Origin: Phlyctochytrium arcticum
Taxonomy: Eukaryota > Chytridiomycota > Chytridiomycetes > Chytridiales > Chytridiaceae
Assembly (NCBI GenBank): GCA_025602905.1
Contig: JAHLKI010000010.1
Coordinates: forward strand, 62,001-126,000
Direction of reading: 5' to 3'
Length of the DNA: 64,000 bases
The translations under genes and the position numbers were made by a program. The notes beneath the pieces were generated by a model. The model was not told the DNA's origin and searched no databases. It worked only from the letters and a program-made list of their open reading frames with translations. Below, one piece after another: positions 1 through 9,950 of the stretch. Every line of letters starts with the position of its first letter. Positions within the stretch are counted from its first letter, which is position 1.

Positions 1-339
1 CACATCACCTGACTGATAACAGACTGATAACTCGGCCCACATTTTGCCGAAACGGGACTATTGTTTAGCCCGCCTTCAGCAAACTGCGCAGCACTGTGGC
101 GAGGCGACGGAGGGTCATATATTGTGAAACTATCGTATTACTACTCGTATACAGATCAGAGTCCAGAATTTATACTCGAGTTACCGGAACATGGAGAGTC
201 TTCATTACTCGAGTACACGAGAGACATGATGGATGGTGGATGAGCCGGGACATTATTCAGATGCGGGGACGACAGTTATGGCCCACTCCGCGGCAGGGAT
301 CATCGTCGGAGGGCGAGCGACTTGGGGGATAAAGTAGGT
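1..339. other. Window edge, no gene seen
   Basis: No protein-like frame is supported here. The stretch holds a 10-bp palindrome TACTCGAGTA at 206-215 and a near copy at 173-180; the same word recurs at 54760 and 59313. Confidence 0.5.
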
Positions 340-588
340 TCAAAGTAGGGGGCGACACTCGCGACAGCAGGTACAGGACCCGGAAGTTGCTGATGGACGA
401 CGGGGAAATCTGATTTTGTAATCTACAATCATGTAGGCATGCCTCTGACCCCCTGAATGAACTCTGGTAGCGTATCCGGGCAAAGGACCACGCACTTTCA
501 CATTACACATTTTGCACCAAAGTTTTCCATCTTCCCGTATCTCGTAATGCGACTCGTCAATCATCAAGTTCTTGGTTTCGTCGGCCAT
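340..588 (-). CDS. Small protein with U1-like C2H2 zinc finger
   Basis: An 82-residue intronless frame that starts with ATG at 588 in a good context (AAACATGG). Residues about 24-50 read C-x2-C-x15-H-x5-H, the spacing of U1/matrin-type zinc fingers found in RNA-binding and splicing proteins. The N-terminus is acidic and the C-terminus is basic and Cys-rich (CTCCRECR). I do not recognise a specific family. No partner gene is adjacent. It could be the remnant or one exon of a larger gene, since the last 20 residues look unstructured. The function is inferred only from the finger spacing. Confidence 0.4.
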   Translation of the reverse strand: MADETKNLMIDESHYEIREDGKLWCKMCNVKVRGPLPGYATRVHSGGQRHAYMIVDYKIRFPRRPSATSGSCTCCRECRPLL

Positions 589-1382
589 GTTTGGTTTAAG
601 TAGTACTACTCAGCGATTAGCATGGGCTCACTAACGAAATAGCGGGTCAACAAAGAAAAGGACCATACCTTGGAGTATTGCTTTGTGTGTGTCAGATTTA
701 CGAGCGTTATCAAGTTGGGATTTCAATTTTCAAAAAAGTTTGGCATTTAAACCATAAAAGGTAACGTACATTTGGGCAAAAAAGTTCTCACATTCGGATA
801 AATTGCCATGTTGGGAGGGTCTACTTGGCCTCTCTCCGTGTGTGAGTGTCTGAGGCTTGTCCCAGTGGAAAGCTGGGGCAATACACTCTACTTGCTTCAA
901 ATTCCGTACGCGCGTCATAAGTTGATCCGTGCAGATAACTGCCTTCACGCAGCCCTCGGCCGAACCTTCTCCAAGGTGTGTTGAGGCGGCGGATGGGCGG
1001 AGAGGAGTGGCGACGGAGGGTAAACAGAGGGCAGGGCGAGTGTGGAAAGCAGCCCGCTGCGGGCAGCGGAAACGAGTAACGAGCATGGTACTGAGTTTTC
1101 TTTTGAGTCGTGATCTTACCAGAGAAGGGCAAGACGCGCGGACGGTAGGTATCTTGTGTGGGTGATCTTAGGTAGTGGAATGTTAAAGAACGGCGGACAG
1201 TCGAAATTATTAGCAGAAAACTCACAGCAAGAAACAAAAAAAAATACGCATGCACAAAGCGAACGTCGAGGGGGAAAGGGCCAGCCCAGTGGTTTTTGCT
1301 CAAACTCAAAGCAAAGCGAGAAACATCACGAGGGAAGAGGAGTCGTGAGAAAATGTCGAGCACAGCAAAGTGACTCATACAG
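589..1382. other. Intergenic stretch, no supported gene
   Basis: Several overlapping open frames exist on both strands; the longest is about 185 codons on the minus strand, 821-1378. None shows a domain, a conserved motif or convincing splice structure. I treat the region as non-coding. Confidence 0.4.
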
Positions 1383-2017
1383 TTAAGTTAACTGGGCAGC
1401 AGTGGCAGCAGCCTTCGCCTGGTCGTGTCCGTCAAGTCTGGCTGCCAGATCCGTCAGGAGTTGCTTCATCCGAGCCATGCGACCGGCCGAACAAAAGACA
1501 GATGTACTTGGTAATCCAAGATGGCTCCGTAAGTTCCATTTGCGGGTCAACGTTAAACAATCCAAACCTGGACCATCGTAGCCATCGCCTCCCCGCCAGA
1601 AACGACGTTGGCATAGTTGATATGTGCGTCACCCATTGTCGCATCGCAAGAGTTCTCTCGTTATCCAGATTGAGGACGAAATGAGTTTCGTCTATATTCT
1701 CGTTTCCGTTTTCGTAGCCATGGAACTTGACCCAATCCCTTTGCTCACAATGCCCAAGTTGGAATGCGCCAAAAACTGGTGGATCTAGCCCACGGTGGAT
1801 CTTGAAGATCAACTTGCCTTTGCATTGAAGATGAGGGTAATTTTTTAATGAGCTGTCCAATACGGGCTACTCTTACCTTTTTAAAGTGTTGCAAGTGCTG
1901 CATTATGTCTGCCCCCAGTTTTCCCATCTGACAGATTAGTTCTATCTGTCTGTGAGCCTGGGAATCCTGTGGACTGTTCGCGGGCAGGTTCGCGGGTGCG
2001 ACCGGGTGCGGGTCCAC
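1383..2017 (-). CDS. Unidentified spliced gene, 5' end unresolved
   Basis: Three frames join with consistent phase: 2017-1877, 1812-1589 and 1528-1383, with introns of 64 nt (1813-1876) and about 60 nt. The last exon ends in an Ala-rich helix-like tail. The first exon contains an amphipathic stretch (ELICQMGKLGADIMQHLQHF) of the kind seen in small subunits of transcription complexes, but I cannot name the family. The first frame opens with GTG rather than ATG. A donor-like GTAAG just upstream, near 2030, suggests further 5' exons beyond 2017, so the true start is unknown. No neighbour supports a role. Confidence 0.3.
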
Positions 2018-2853
2018 GAGGCAATCTTACCGAATTAGGTTAGATTCGTGGCTTGGCAAAATATTACGGAAGCATTGAGCATTCAACCTCCGCTTCGCCG
2101 AGTCCAAACTGGAGTCCAAATCCCCAAATCCAACATCCAAACGCTTGGGACAGACCCTCAGATTCTTTTTTTCTCCTCCTCGTCCATTTCCCATCAACCA
2201 TCACGAATGATCCTCTTTTACCGCCTCCATCACCCATACAAAATACACCCGCCTCATCGATGGCGCAAACGATTCTGCGCTATACGATTTCATAATGCTC
2301 GGGTATACTTGAGTATAGAAGACCTTGCCATGACATATATGCTGGCCTCAAAAGGGACAAGAGAAATATGGAACGCCCCCAGATCCTCATTTACGCATAG
2401 ATAACCAGAATCCTCACCTTGGCCTTATCTGTGCCCATATTCCATATTTCCATCCGCCGCTTCATTTCTTGTTCAGATGGATCGATCTGGCCATCATCAT
2501 GGAAAGCATAATAATACAAAGGGGTCTCCCTCCCTTGTTATTTTTTTTTCCGTTTTTTCGAAATCAGAACACATGTATTCTGCCGGATAACAATTCCTGT
2601 TGGTAAGCCCTGAAAACATTGGGCTCGTTTCCTATTTTTCCTTCCATTGCTCGTGCTTTTGCCCTGCCCGTTAACGCCAGTAACCGCAAAGGTGGACTAG
2701 CAACACACTGTCTTCAACGTGTGGCATCTTGGCAAATAGGGAAAGTACTTTGTACAGAGACAGAGCTTGGCTTGAGCATACTTTCATCTCAGATCGTCGG
2801 AACGCAAAACCCAATATAAATCTTTGACGTCCAACCCATTGCTAAAGGCAGAA
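2018..2853. other. Intergenic and promoter region of the MFS gene
   Basis: AT-rich tracts lie before the MFSD6-like start at 2854. They include a TACTTGAGTATA word near 2305 and T-runs near 2540-2560. Part of the left end may hold 5' exons of the minus-strand gene at 1383-2017. No other coding signal is convincing. Confidence 0.4.
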
Positions 2854-4715
2854 ATGACCACCACATCAACATCCACCCCGAAGCGCAAGCTGTACATATG
2901 GCCCAAAGTTCTCATGTTCTTTCTCTACTTTGTCAACTGTAGTGCTCCCTCCTACCTCTCCCTCATCTACCAACAACGCATCGGCCTCACCGCGTCTTCG
3001 GTCGGTATCCTCTCCTCCATTCCTCCATTTGTCTGCATCATTGCCGGGCCCTTACTCTCCCTCGTGGCCGATTTGACCGGGCGGCCTCGTACTGTCTTGG
3101 CTACGGCCCTGATTTCTACGACGGGTGTTTTGTGGATGTTTGCCATGCTGGATCTGACATTTGCGAGTGCGGCCGGTGTCGCGGTTCTGTATGCCATCAC
3201 GAGTGCACCCATTGGATCCATGCTGGATGTCATTGCGCTCACGATTCTGGGCGAGGAGACAGTCTTGTACGGGCAGCAACGTGTCTGGGGGTCCATCTCG
3301 TGCGGAATTGTTTCGTTCGTCGGAGGAATGGTGGTGGACAAGACCAAGACGATCACCTCCATTTTTTTTGTGCATACCCTCATGACATGCATCTTCCTAA
3401 TGTTGCTCGGGATCTCAACGCAGCCGTGGAAGCGGGATCCCGCAACGAGTAATACCAACAAGGAAAAGTCGTTCGAGGACGACAAACCGTACAAGGTCAA
3501 ATCAACCGCCGAAATGGAGCAAGACCCCGACCTGACCGCCGAAGAACTCCGCCAACACATGGCCACGTCCCTGCCCCCACGGACCTACACCAGCCACACC
3601 CTCGATCCCTCCTTTCATGCCCACCGGTCTCGTCGTGCCAGTATGATTGATGCTGCCCGCCGCGCGTCTCGTCAATCCTCCATTGCCGCCTCGCTCGGCA
3701 TCATCCCCGTCTCGACGCCCATCGACCCCGACAATGACAAACCCACGTCGAGTAAACTTGATTGGTTGCTAAAACCCGATGTCATGGTCTTTTTTATTTC
3801 GAATACACTCTTGGGAGCAGTGTTTTCGGTTATTGGCAGCTTTTTGTGGATTTATCTAACGGATGAGTTGGACGCTAACGCGACAGTGAGGGGAATGACG
3901 GGCACAGCGCAAGTCGTCTTACAGCTGCCATTCTTCTTTTTCGCCAAGCAGGTAGAGCTATTGCCTACCGCTTTTACGCGTTTTGTTCTTTTGCTCAAGA
4001 GTCGAGTTCCTATATAGGTGATGGCAAAACTTGGCGTGCGGTACAGCATCCTGACTGCCCACTTTGTCACTGTCATCCGTTTCCTCATCTACCCATTCCT
4101 AAAACCCGGGCCCATGGTCTACGTCACTCTCGGCGCCGAAGCTCTGCACGGTACGCGTGTCCGCTTGACTACCCGTTACTGCGCAATGGTTGCTGACCAA
4201 GTGGTCTGATTTTCCTTTAGGCCTTGCGTTTTCAATGAACTGGACTGCATCCGTCGCCTTTGCGGCTGCCGTTGCCCCTCGCGGCATGGAGTTTATGGTC
4301 CAGGTAAAGAAGAAAAAAAAATCTTGCTCCAATGCCCCAAATTAAATTTTAACTGACCGACTTAAAAAAGGGAATCCTCGGCGCATTCTACGGCGGCTTG
4401 GGATCCGGTCTAGGCGGTATCATTGGCGGTTTCGTCTACGCCCGATTCGGCTCCTCCACCCTTTTTTTCGGCTGCGCCGTCACCACCGCCCTCTCCGGCC
4501 TTTTATTCCTCCTCGTCCCCTCTGCGCCCATCAAATTGGACCCCGTACCCCCCATGGACCGCGTACTGGACAAACAGGGAAGCACACGGTTGATGGAAGT
4601 GTTGGAAGAGGGTGGAGACGTGTCAACTACGGGACGAATGGTGATGAAGCATCCTTCGGCTATGGCTATGGCGATGAGTGCCATGAGTCGGCGGAATAGT
4701 ATGATGAATTATTGA
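2854..4715 (+). CDS. MFSD6-like major facilitator transporter
   Basis: Four exons: 2854-3951, 4018-4150, 4221-4303 and 4371-4715, giving 552 residues. The start is the first ATG; the frame also opens upstream at a TTG that I did not use. The N-terminal half has about six membrane spans beginning with a YFVNCSAPSYLSLIY-type first helix. A charged cytosolic loop of about 110 residues with many Ser/Arg follows, then a second membrane half including HGLAFSMNWTASVA and a glycine-rich GILGAFYGGLGSGLGGIIGG helix. This layout matches the MFS_1_like (MFSD6) family of integral membrane transporters. The substrate cannot be read from the sequence. The C-terminal 60 residues are soluble and Met-rich. Confidence 0.85.
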
Positions 4716-5207
4716 GGATATCTCTTTTTGGGAGAGATTGTTCGACCTGATGCAGTTCCTTTTGGCGTTTGTTGTTTTCGTTTTCGTGCTTTGCTTTTGC
4801 TTTCGGTTGTATCACACATTTATATATCACATAAGCCTCTTGTGTCATCAATTTGGGAGCAGTCCCACTGAGGGATCAAGTGGGGATTGTTATGAAAGAT
4901 GCTGCCTATTGCAAAATTTCCCACGGTTGCAAAATGGGGCTGGTTCTTTGTGAGAATCTGAAGGTGGTATCGCATACTTTGTTGAAGAAGGCAAATACAA
5001 CGTTTAGCAACAGTATTACCGGTTTACCAAAAAGAGAAGAAACAGAAAACAACACAATGATTCAGTTGAAAGCGAGACAAAGGACACAAAACGAAAAAAG
5101 GAAAAGGATATATGAACATATACAGAAGGAGGCACAGAAAAAAAAGTACAATAACAACTAGTCCAATGAAAAAGAAATAAAATAGAGAAAAAAAACCAAA
5201 AAGATTT
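4716..5207. other. Convergent 3' flanks
   Basis: The region lies between the ends of the MFS gene (+) and the ABC transporter gene (-). It is A-rich toward 5060-5200 and T-rich near 4770-4810, as expected for two 3' UTRs. No gene is seen. Confidence 0.5.
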
Positions 5208-8200
5208 CTAAGACGCGCCAGCTCCATCGGCCTCTTCGTCCAAATCATCCGTATCTTCTTTATCTCCCACAATGACTTTCAAAAAGACATCATCCAGTCC
5301 ACTCTGCGTCACGCCCCAATCTTCCAGTCCAATGGCGGAAGGGTCGTTACGGGCCGACAAGCCCATCTGGTGATTCATGTTTTCAAAGACGGAGGCGACG
5401 GAGCCGGGATCAACGTTGGGGACGTCGTTGGGGTCGAGGTAAAAGTCTTGGGGGGTTGGGTTAAATGTGTAGATGAGGGTAGTGTTGAAGGCGTCGAGGC
5501 GGCGCCAGGGTTTTTTGGAGTCTGCGGGGTGGGGGAGGGTTTCTACAGTCCAGGCCGAGTTGGGGGTGGTTGAGGGAAGATGGTGGTGATGCCCGCTGCC
5601 AGGGCTGGTCGGGGCAAGCGAAGACGGGGCCGTGGTGGGGTAATATGGGGGGAAATAGGAGGACTTGTTGGAGTAGGGGGTGAGAGTTCCGTTTCCGGGG
5701 GTGGGAGTAGGCATCAAAGCGCAGGCGGCGGGCATGACTTGCTTTTCCACAAATCGGCGAACGCGACGCACATCTTTGAGGGTTTTGGCGGTAGCGTGCA
5801 TCTTGAACCCGCTGCCGTAGACTTGTTTCAGACGCAACTGAGGGCCGACACATCGTAAACTGCCTTTACACATGATCCCGATACGTTGGCAACAGACTTC
5901 GGCTTCCTCCATGGAATGCGTTGTCAAAACAATCGTGCGACCCGCGCGACGGGCAGAATCAATGATATCCCAAATCAGACGGCGGACTTCGGGGTCGAGT
6001 CCGGTAGTGGGTTCGTCCAGAAACACCAGAGCAGGAGATCCAACGAGCGCAATCGCAATCGAAAGTCGTCGTCGTTCGCCGCCAGATAATCCCACAACTT
6101 GACGATCGGCAAATGGGGCCAGTTTGACTTGTTCCATTGCAGCCAACACAGCTTTTGCCTCATCCTTGGGTGGAATGCCCTTCAACCGCGCATAGAAGTA
6201 CAAATGGTCGCTAACAGTCAGGTCCGACCAGAGTAAATCAAATTGAGGACAAACGCCGATAGACCGGTAAACACCGTCAATATCAGTTCGGATGTCCTGC
6301 CCAGCTACCGTTGCCGTTCCACTGGTGGGAGCATACAATCCAGTCAAAAGAGACAACAAGGACGTTTTGCCGGCTCCGTTCGGTCCAAGCAATCCAAACA
6401 CTTGAGATGTTTCCAGTGCCAGGGTGATATCGCGAACGGCCACTTTAGGTGCCTTCATCCCATGACGGGGGGGATACGATTTGTGAATTGACTTGATGAC
6501 CAGCGGGTGGGTGGATGGATCATAACTGCCACTCAGAACACGGTGCCGTTCAATTCGTACATCGGCATCCTCCATCGGATCGTAATCTTGCGAGTTCAAC
6601 TCTTCCGAATCCCATGTATCAGTCTTGTCCAATGCAACTCCCTTCCCAGATTTTCCTTTGGTTTTAGTGGTGCCAGCAGCCGGGGCTTTTCGACTCGACG
6701 CAAAGAATTGCGAAATGGGCCAATGCCATCGTCGCTTGACTCCAAATTCACCTGGCGCAACACCATCCACGTACGATGCAATTGCGAAAAGGAGCACGGC
6801 CATACCCAGCATGGAAATAATGGCGGTGAAGACCTCGTCGCCGGGACGGAGCTGGCCGAATGTGTATGGGCGTTGAGTGCTGAGGAAGGAGGCTTCATTC
6901 ACGAGTGTCAGGATGCGGTAGAAGGCAAATGGTGGCCAAAGAAAGATGATTGGGAGTGGTTCCACCAGGATTTGGTTCATGGCCAGTGATATGATGATTC
7001 CACAGAGAACAACGAGGAATGCAATCACTGAAGAAAAATGTAAGCATTGGTTTGACAGCAGAAGAAAAAGATTGCAGAACTCACGTAAAGCATTGGAGCT
7101 CTTGTTCAAGAAACTGGCAAAGAAGAACGCCATGGCCACTTGAGCCAAGCCCCAGACCACGAGTACCAGTACCAACACCGCAATATCCGTCCTGACAAAG
7201 ACATCGAGCCTGACAATATATCCCGCAACCACAAACAATGTGGCGCTAATGAGGTAGAGGATATAGAACGTGATGAACTGTGACAAGGCGTAAACACCCG
7301 GTTTGAGACCATTCATGCGCATCATCATCAAGATCCGATCCTCCTTTTCGCGAACAAGGATAATGGTAAAAATGGGCAGGAGAAAGGAGAGGCCGAAAGG
7401 GTAAAGAATACGGCCAATGGGTCCCGAGATTTGAATTTGAACGCCTCCAGATTTGATTTCGGGAAATAGACGGAGACCTTGGGTAATGACAGACTGGGAG
7501 TTGGCGGCAGAGGATTTGCGGAGGATGGCGTTGGTCAGTTGGGAAAGTTGAATGGATTGGCGACGGCCAGCTGGAGGAAAGCTGGGGGTATTGTCGAGAC
7601 GGGCGTCGAGACCAAAGCCAAGGGTAATGGTGTAGTCCTTGGTAGCATGATTCAACTTATTAAAATAGATGGTACCGTAAGGGAGATCCTTGATGGCAGC
7701 ATTCACATCCGACAAAAATGCGATTTGAGCCTCTGTGGAGCGGCTTCCGCCAAGAATAGCACTCTTATCCACCTGTGCTAGCCGCTTAATCGCCGTTCGC
7801 AAGGCAGCTCCAAGTTTCTGATCCAGGTCGCGTGATGATCCTCCCGGAGCAGAAACCTCAAAAAAGGGCACCTGCTCGATAGACGCAATAGACAAGGCAG
7901 CAATGTTCACATCCACAAAGAAGCGCGGCTCAATCGTATCCAACAACCCATTCGATTCCGCTCCCGGCTTAAACATGGGCATCGTAGGTCCGCCACCGAT
8001 TTTGTCAGGGATATCTGTCAGGCGAGTCAGGATAGGTTTCGCGGGAGCCGTGCCCACATCTGCAGCGCTGACGGCGGCATCCATTCCGACCAGTGCCCAC
8101 GGACGAGTTTGGTACTGTGAAAATTGACCTGCGAGAGAAATGGCTTGAGCAAGTTCGGGTTTCTGAGCAATATTTTCGGGCGCGAAAATATCCAACCATC

Positions 8201-9950
8201 CTGATCCCACTTCACTCGTGTAAGCACTGTCTTTGTTGGAGTACGCGTTGCGGACCTTGTGCTGAGTACGTGCGTAGGGGTCTACGTCGCTGCGAGGGTA
8301 GGCTTCTCCAAACCAGGCCACGCAGGGAATATTAGGAAAGGCCTGTCGACCACCCTGCAACTTGTTGAATTGCGTCACATCCTGATCAACGAATGATAAT
8401 CGCGTCAAGTCGTAAAAATTAGCGTGGGCCGTGGTCCGGGTTGTGCCTGGCACAACACCGGCTGAGGTGTTGGTAATGCCGAGCGCCTGGAGGTTGAAAA
8501 TCGGCCAGTTCTGTTCATTGATGGAAATTTCTTTGGAGCAATACAATACATCCGAAGCGCTGCTGAGATTGCTAATAAGCGTTGCGACCAGTGTGCCCAC
8601 CAAAGATGCGACGAAAACCATAAGCATTGGACAAATACCAACGCAGCAAATATTGGTAAACCACTGACGTCTTTGATAAGCAATAGCTTTGCGAGCCAGG
8701 GCTCGAACTTGGTAGGATTGGCGGTTTTTGGGAATCGGATATGGCGTGCCCACGGAATTTAGTGTTGTTGACGACGTAGGAGATGAGCTTGATGTGAGGG
8801 ATGCCATAGGGATTGGAGTGCCATGTATGAGGGGGTCTGAGCTCTGCTGGGATTGAAGGCCGCTCTTCGCGCCGCGATTGCGCCCTAGGGATGAGATGAT
8901 GGTTTGTGCAGCTTTGATGACTGGTTGTTGGACATTGCGTTGGGGTTGCTGACGCGCGCTCTTATCTTTCTGCTGATGCGTAGATTGTTCCGATGAATAT
9001 AACATGGCCGTTTGTGGCAGTTGAGTTTGCTGGACAGCCTGGGGTTGAGGCACGCTTTGATATGGCAATACCGCGTTGGGCGTCCGCAAATTGTTAGGGG
9101 ATATGGAAGCGGGACTAACGCGCGGACGAGAACCATCCAAATGACTAGACTGGGGACCATTGTGGAGCTGTAAACGAACGGGCCGTTGCTGATGTTGCAA
9201 ATGTTGCTGCTGTTGCTGCTGCCGTTCCCGTTCCTGTCTTTGCTGATGCTGTTGTTGCAAGACTTGTCGCTCGAGTCCCACTATTGGTGCAGATTCAGCC
9301 GATGGTGCAGTCATCAGAGGCCTGGTTGATGGAGGAGTAGTCGGAGGGATATAGGGTATGTTCGGTGCGAATGTTGCTGATTTAGGTGGCGGGGTGGGTG
9401 GAACTGGAGATGTTGGCCCGTTTGGCATTGACATTGGTGGTCGCTGTGGCTGCATTTGAGTACGGGCCATTTGCAGCTGATACTGACGTTGCTGAATCTC
9501 CTTTGTCGTCAGCTCCTGCGGCCCTGGTACCGGTCTTGGTGACGGAGGGAAGTTTGGGTATTGCGGTTGCTCGTTCTGCATACCAGTGCGAGAATTAGAT
9601 CGCGGTGGTGGTTGCGGATTCATGAATGCCGCTGGCTGTTGCTGATATGGAGGCCTCTGCGATGGAGGAGATGGGAAAGGGGGTACTATTTGCTGCGGGG
9701 CATACAAAGCTTGCTGTTGATATGGGATGTGATTGACGGGTGGTTGAGGCCTGGGTTGCGGCATGGGTTGTGGCATATATGCCGTAGGGGGTGGTCCTTG
9801 CTGGTTCGGTCTATTAGCGGGTGGTTGCGAATGGGCCCATTGAGGTTGCTCATTGCCCATACGACCATCATTATAGCGGGGCTGGCCTGGGGGCCGCTCC
9901 CCTGGGCCTCTACCGCCGAAACCTCCTCCTGGGGGACTACCCGAAGACAT
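5208..9950 (-). CDS. Half-size ABCA-type ABC transporter with Pro/Gln-rich N-terminus
   Basis: Two exons, 9950-7085 and 7027-5208, giving 1561 residues. The 57-nt intron (7028-7084) is a stop-free multiple of three, but its GTGAGT donor, CTTCAG acceptor and the restored NALLIAF helix show it is spliced. Residues 1 to about 415 are low complexity (Pro, Gln, Ser). A first membrane helix follows near 430-455, then a large extracytosolic loop of about 370 residues and a cluster of five to six helices. The single nucleotide-binding domain near 1110-1340 has Walker A GPNGAGKTS, signature LSGGERRR and Walker B ALVFLDEPTTGLD. ABCA proteins move lipids across membranes; the substrate here is unknown. 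The C-terminus carries another Pro/Thr/Ser-rich insert and an acidic tail. Animal ABCA proteins are full-size; half-size forms occur in protists, plants and early fungi. Confidence 0.9.
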   Translation of the reverse strand: MSSGSPPGGGFGGRGPGERPPGQPRYNDGRMGNEQPQWAHSQPPANRPNQQGPPPTAYMPQPMPQPRPQPPVNHIPYQQQALYAPQQIVPPFPSPPSQRPPYQQQPAAFMNPQPPPRSNSRTGMQNEQPQYPNFPPSPRPVPGPQELTTKEIQQRQYQLQMARTQMQPQRPPMSMPNGPTSPVPPTPPPKSATFAPNIPYIPPTTPPSTRPLMTAPSAESAPIVGLERQVLQQQHQQRQERERQQQQQQHLQHQQRPVRLQLHNGPQSSHLDGSRPRVSPASISPNNLRTPNAVLPYQSVPQPQAVQQTQLPQTAMLYSSEQSTHQQKDKSARQQPQRNVQQPVIKAAQTIISSLGRNRGAKSGLQSQQSSDPLIHGTPIPMASLTSSSSPTSSTTLNSVGTPYPIPKNRQSYQVRALARKAIAYQRRQWFTNICCVGICPMLMVFVASLVGTLVATLISNLSSASDVLYCSKEISINEQNWPIFNLQALGITNTSAGVVPGTTRTTAHANFYDLTRLSFVDQDVTQFNKLQGGRQAFPNIPCVAWFGEAYPRSDVDPYARTQHKVRNAYSNKDSAYTSEVGSGWLDIFAPENIAQKPELAQAISLAGQFSQYQTRPWALVGMDAAVSAADVGTAPAKPILTRLTDIPDKIGGGPTMPMFKPGAESNGLLDTIEPRFFVDVNIAALSIASIEQVPFFEVSAPGGSSRDLDQKLGAALRTAIKRLAQVDKSAILGGSRSTEAQIAFLSDVNAAIKDLPYGTIYFNKLNHATKDYTITLGFGLDARLDNTPSFPPAGRRQSIQLSQLTNAILRKSSAANSQSVITQGLRLFPEIKSGGVQIQISGPIGRILYPFGLSFLLPIFTIILVREKEDRILMMMRMNGLKPGVYALSQFITFYILYLISATLFVVAGYIVRLDVFVRTDIAVLVLVLVVWGLAQVAMAFFFASFLNKSSNALREFCNLFLLLSNQCLHFSSVIAFLVVLCGIIISLAMNQILVEPLPIIFLWPPFAFYRILTLVNEASFLSTQRPYTFGQLRPGDEVFTAIISMLGMAVLLFAIASYVDGVAPGEFGVKRRWHWPISQFFASSRKAPAAGTTKTKGKSGKGVALDKTDTWDSEELNSQDYDPMEDADVRIERHRVLSGSYDPSTHPLVIKSIHKSYPPRHGMKAPKVAVRDITLALETSQVFGLLGPNGAGKTSLLSLLTGLYAPTSGTATVAGQDIRTDIDGVYRSIGVCPQFDLLWSDLTVSDHLYFYARLKGIPPKDEAKAVLAAMEQVKLAPFADRQVVGLSGGERRRLSIAIALVGSPALVFLDEPTTGLDPEVRRLIWDIIDSARRAGRTIVLTTHSMEEAEVCCQRIGIMCKGSLRCVGPQLRLKQVYGSGFKMHATAKTLKDVRRVRRFVEKQVMPAACALMPTPTPGNGTLTPYSNKSSYFPPYYPTTAPSSLAPTSPGSGHHHHLPSTTPNSAWTVETLPHPADSKKPWRRLDAFNTTLIYTFNPTPQDFYLDPNDVPNVDPGSVASVFENMNHQMGLSARNDPSAIGLEDWGVTQSGLDDVFLKVIVGDKEDTDDLDEEADGAGAS

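Noticed and set aside
821..1378. 185-codon open frame on the minus strand
   Set aside because: Arg/Ser/Pro-rich composition without domain, splice support or good start context; overlaps similar-length frames on the plus strand.
2048..2404. 118-codon plus-strand frame
   Set aside because: Starts at a non-ATG codon, has no motif, and lies in probable promoter or minus-strand 5' exon sequence.
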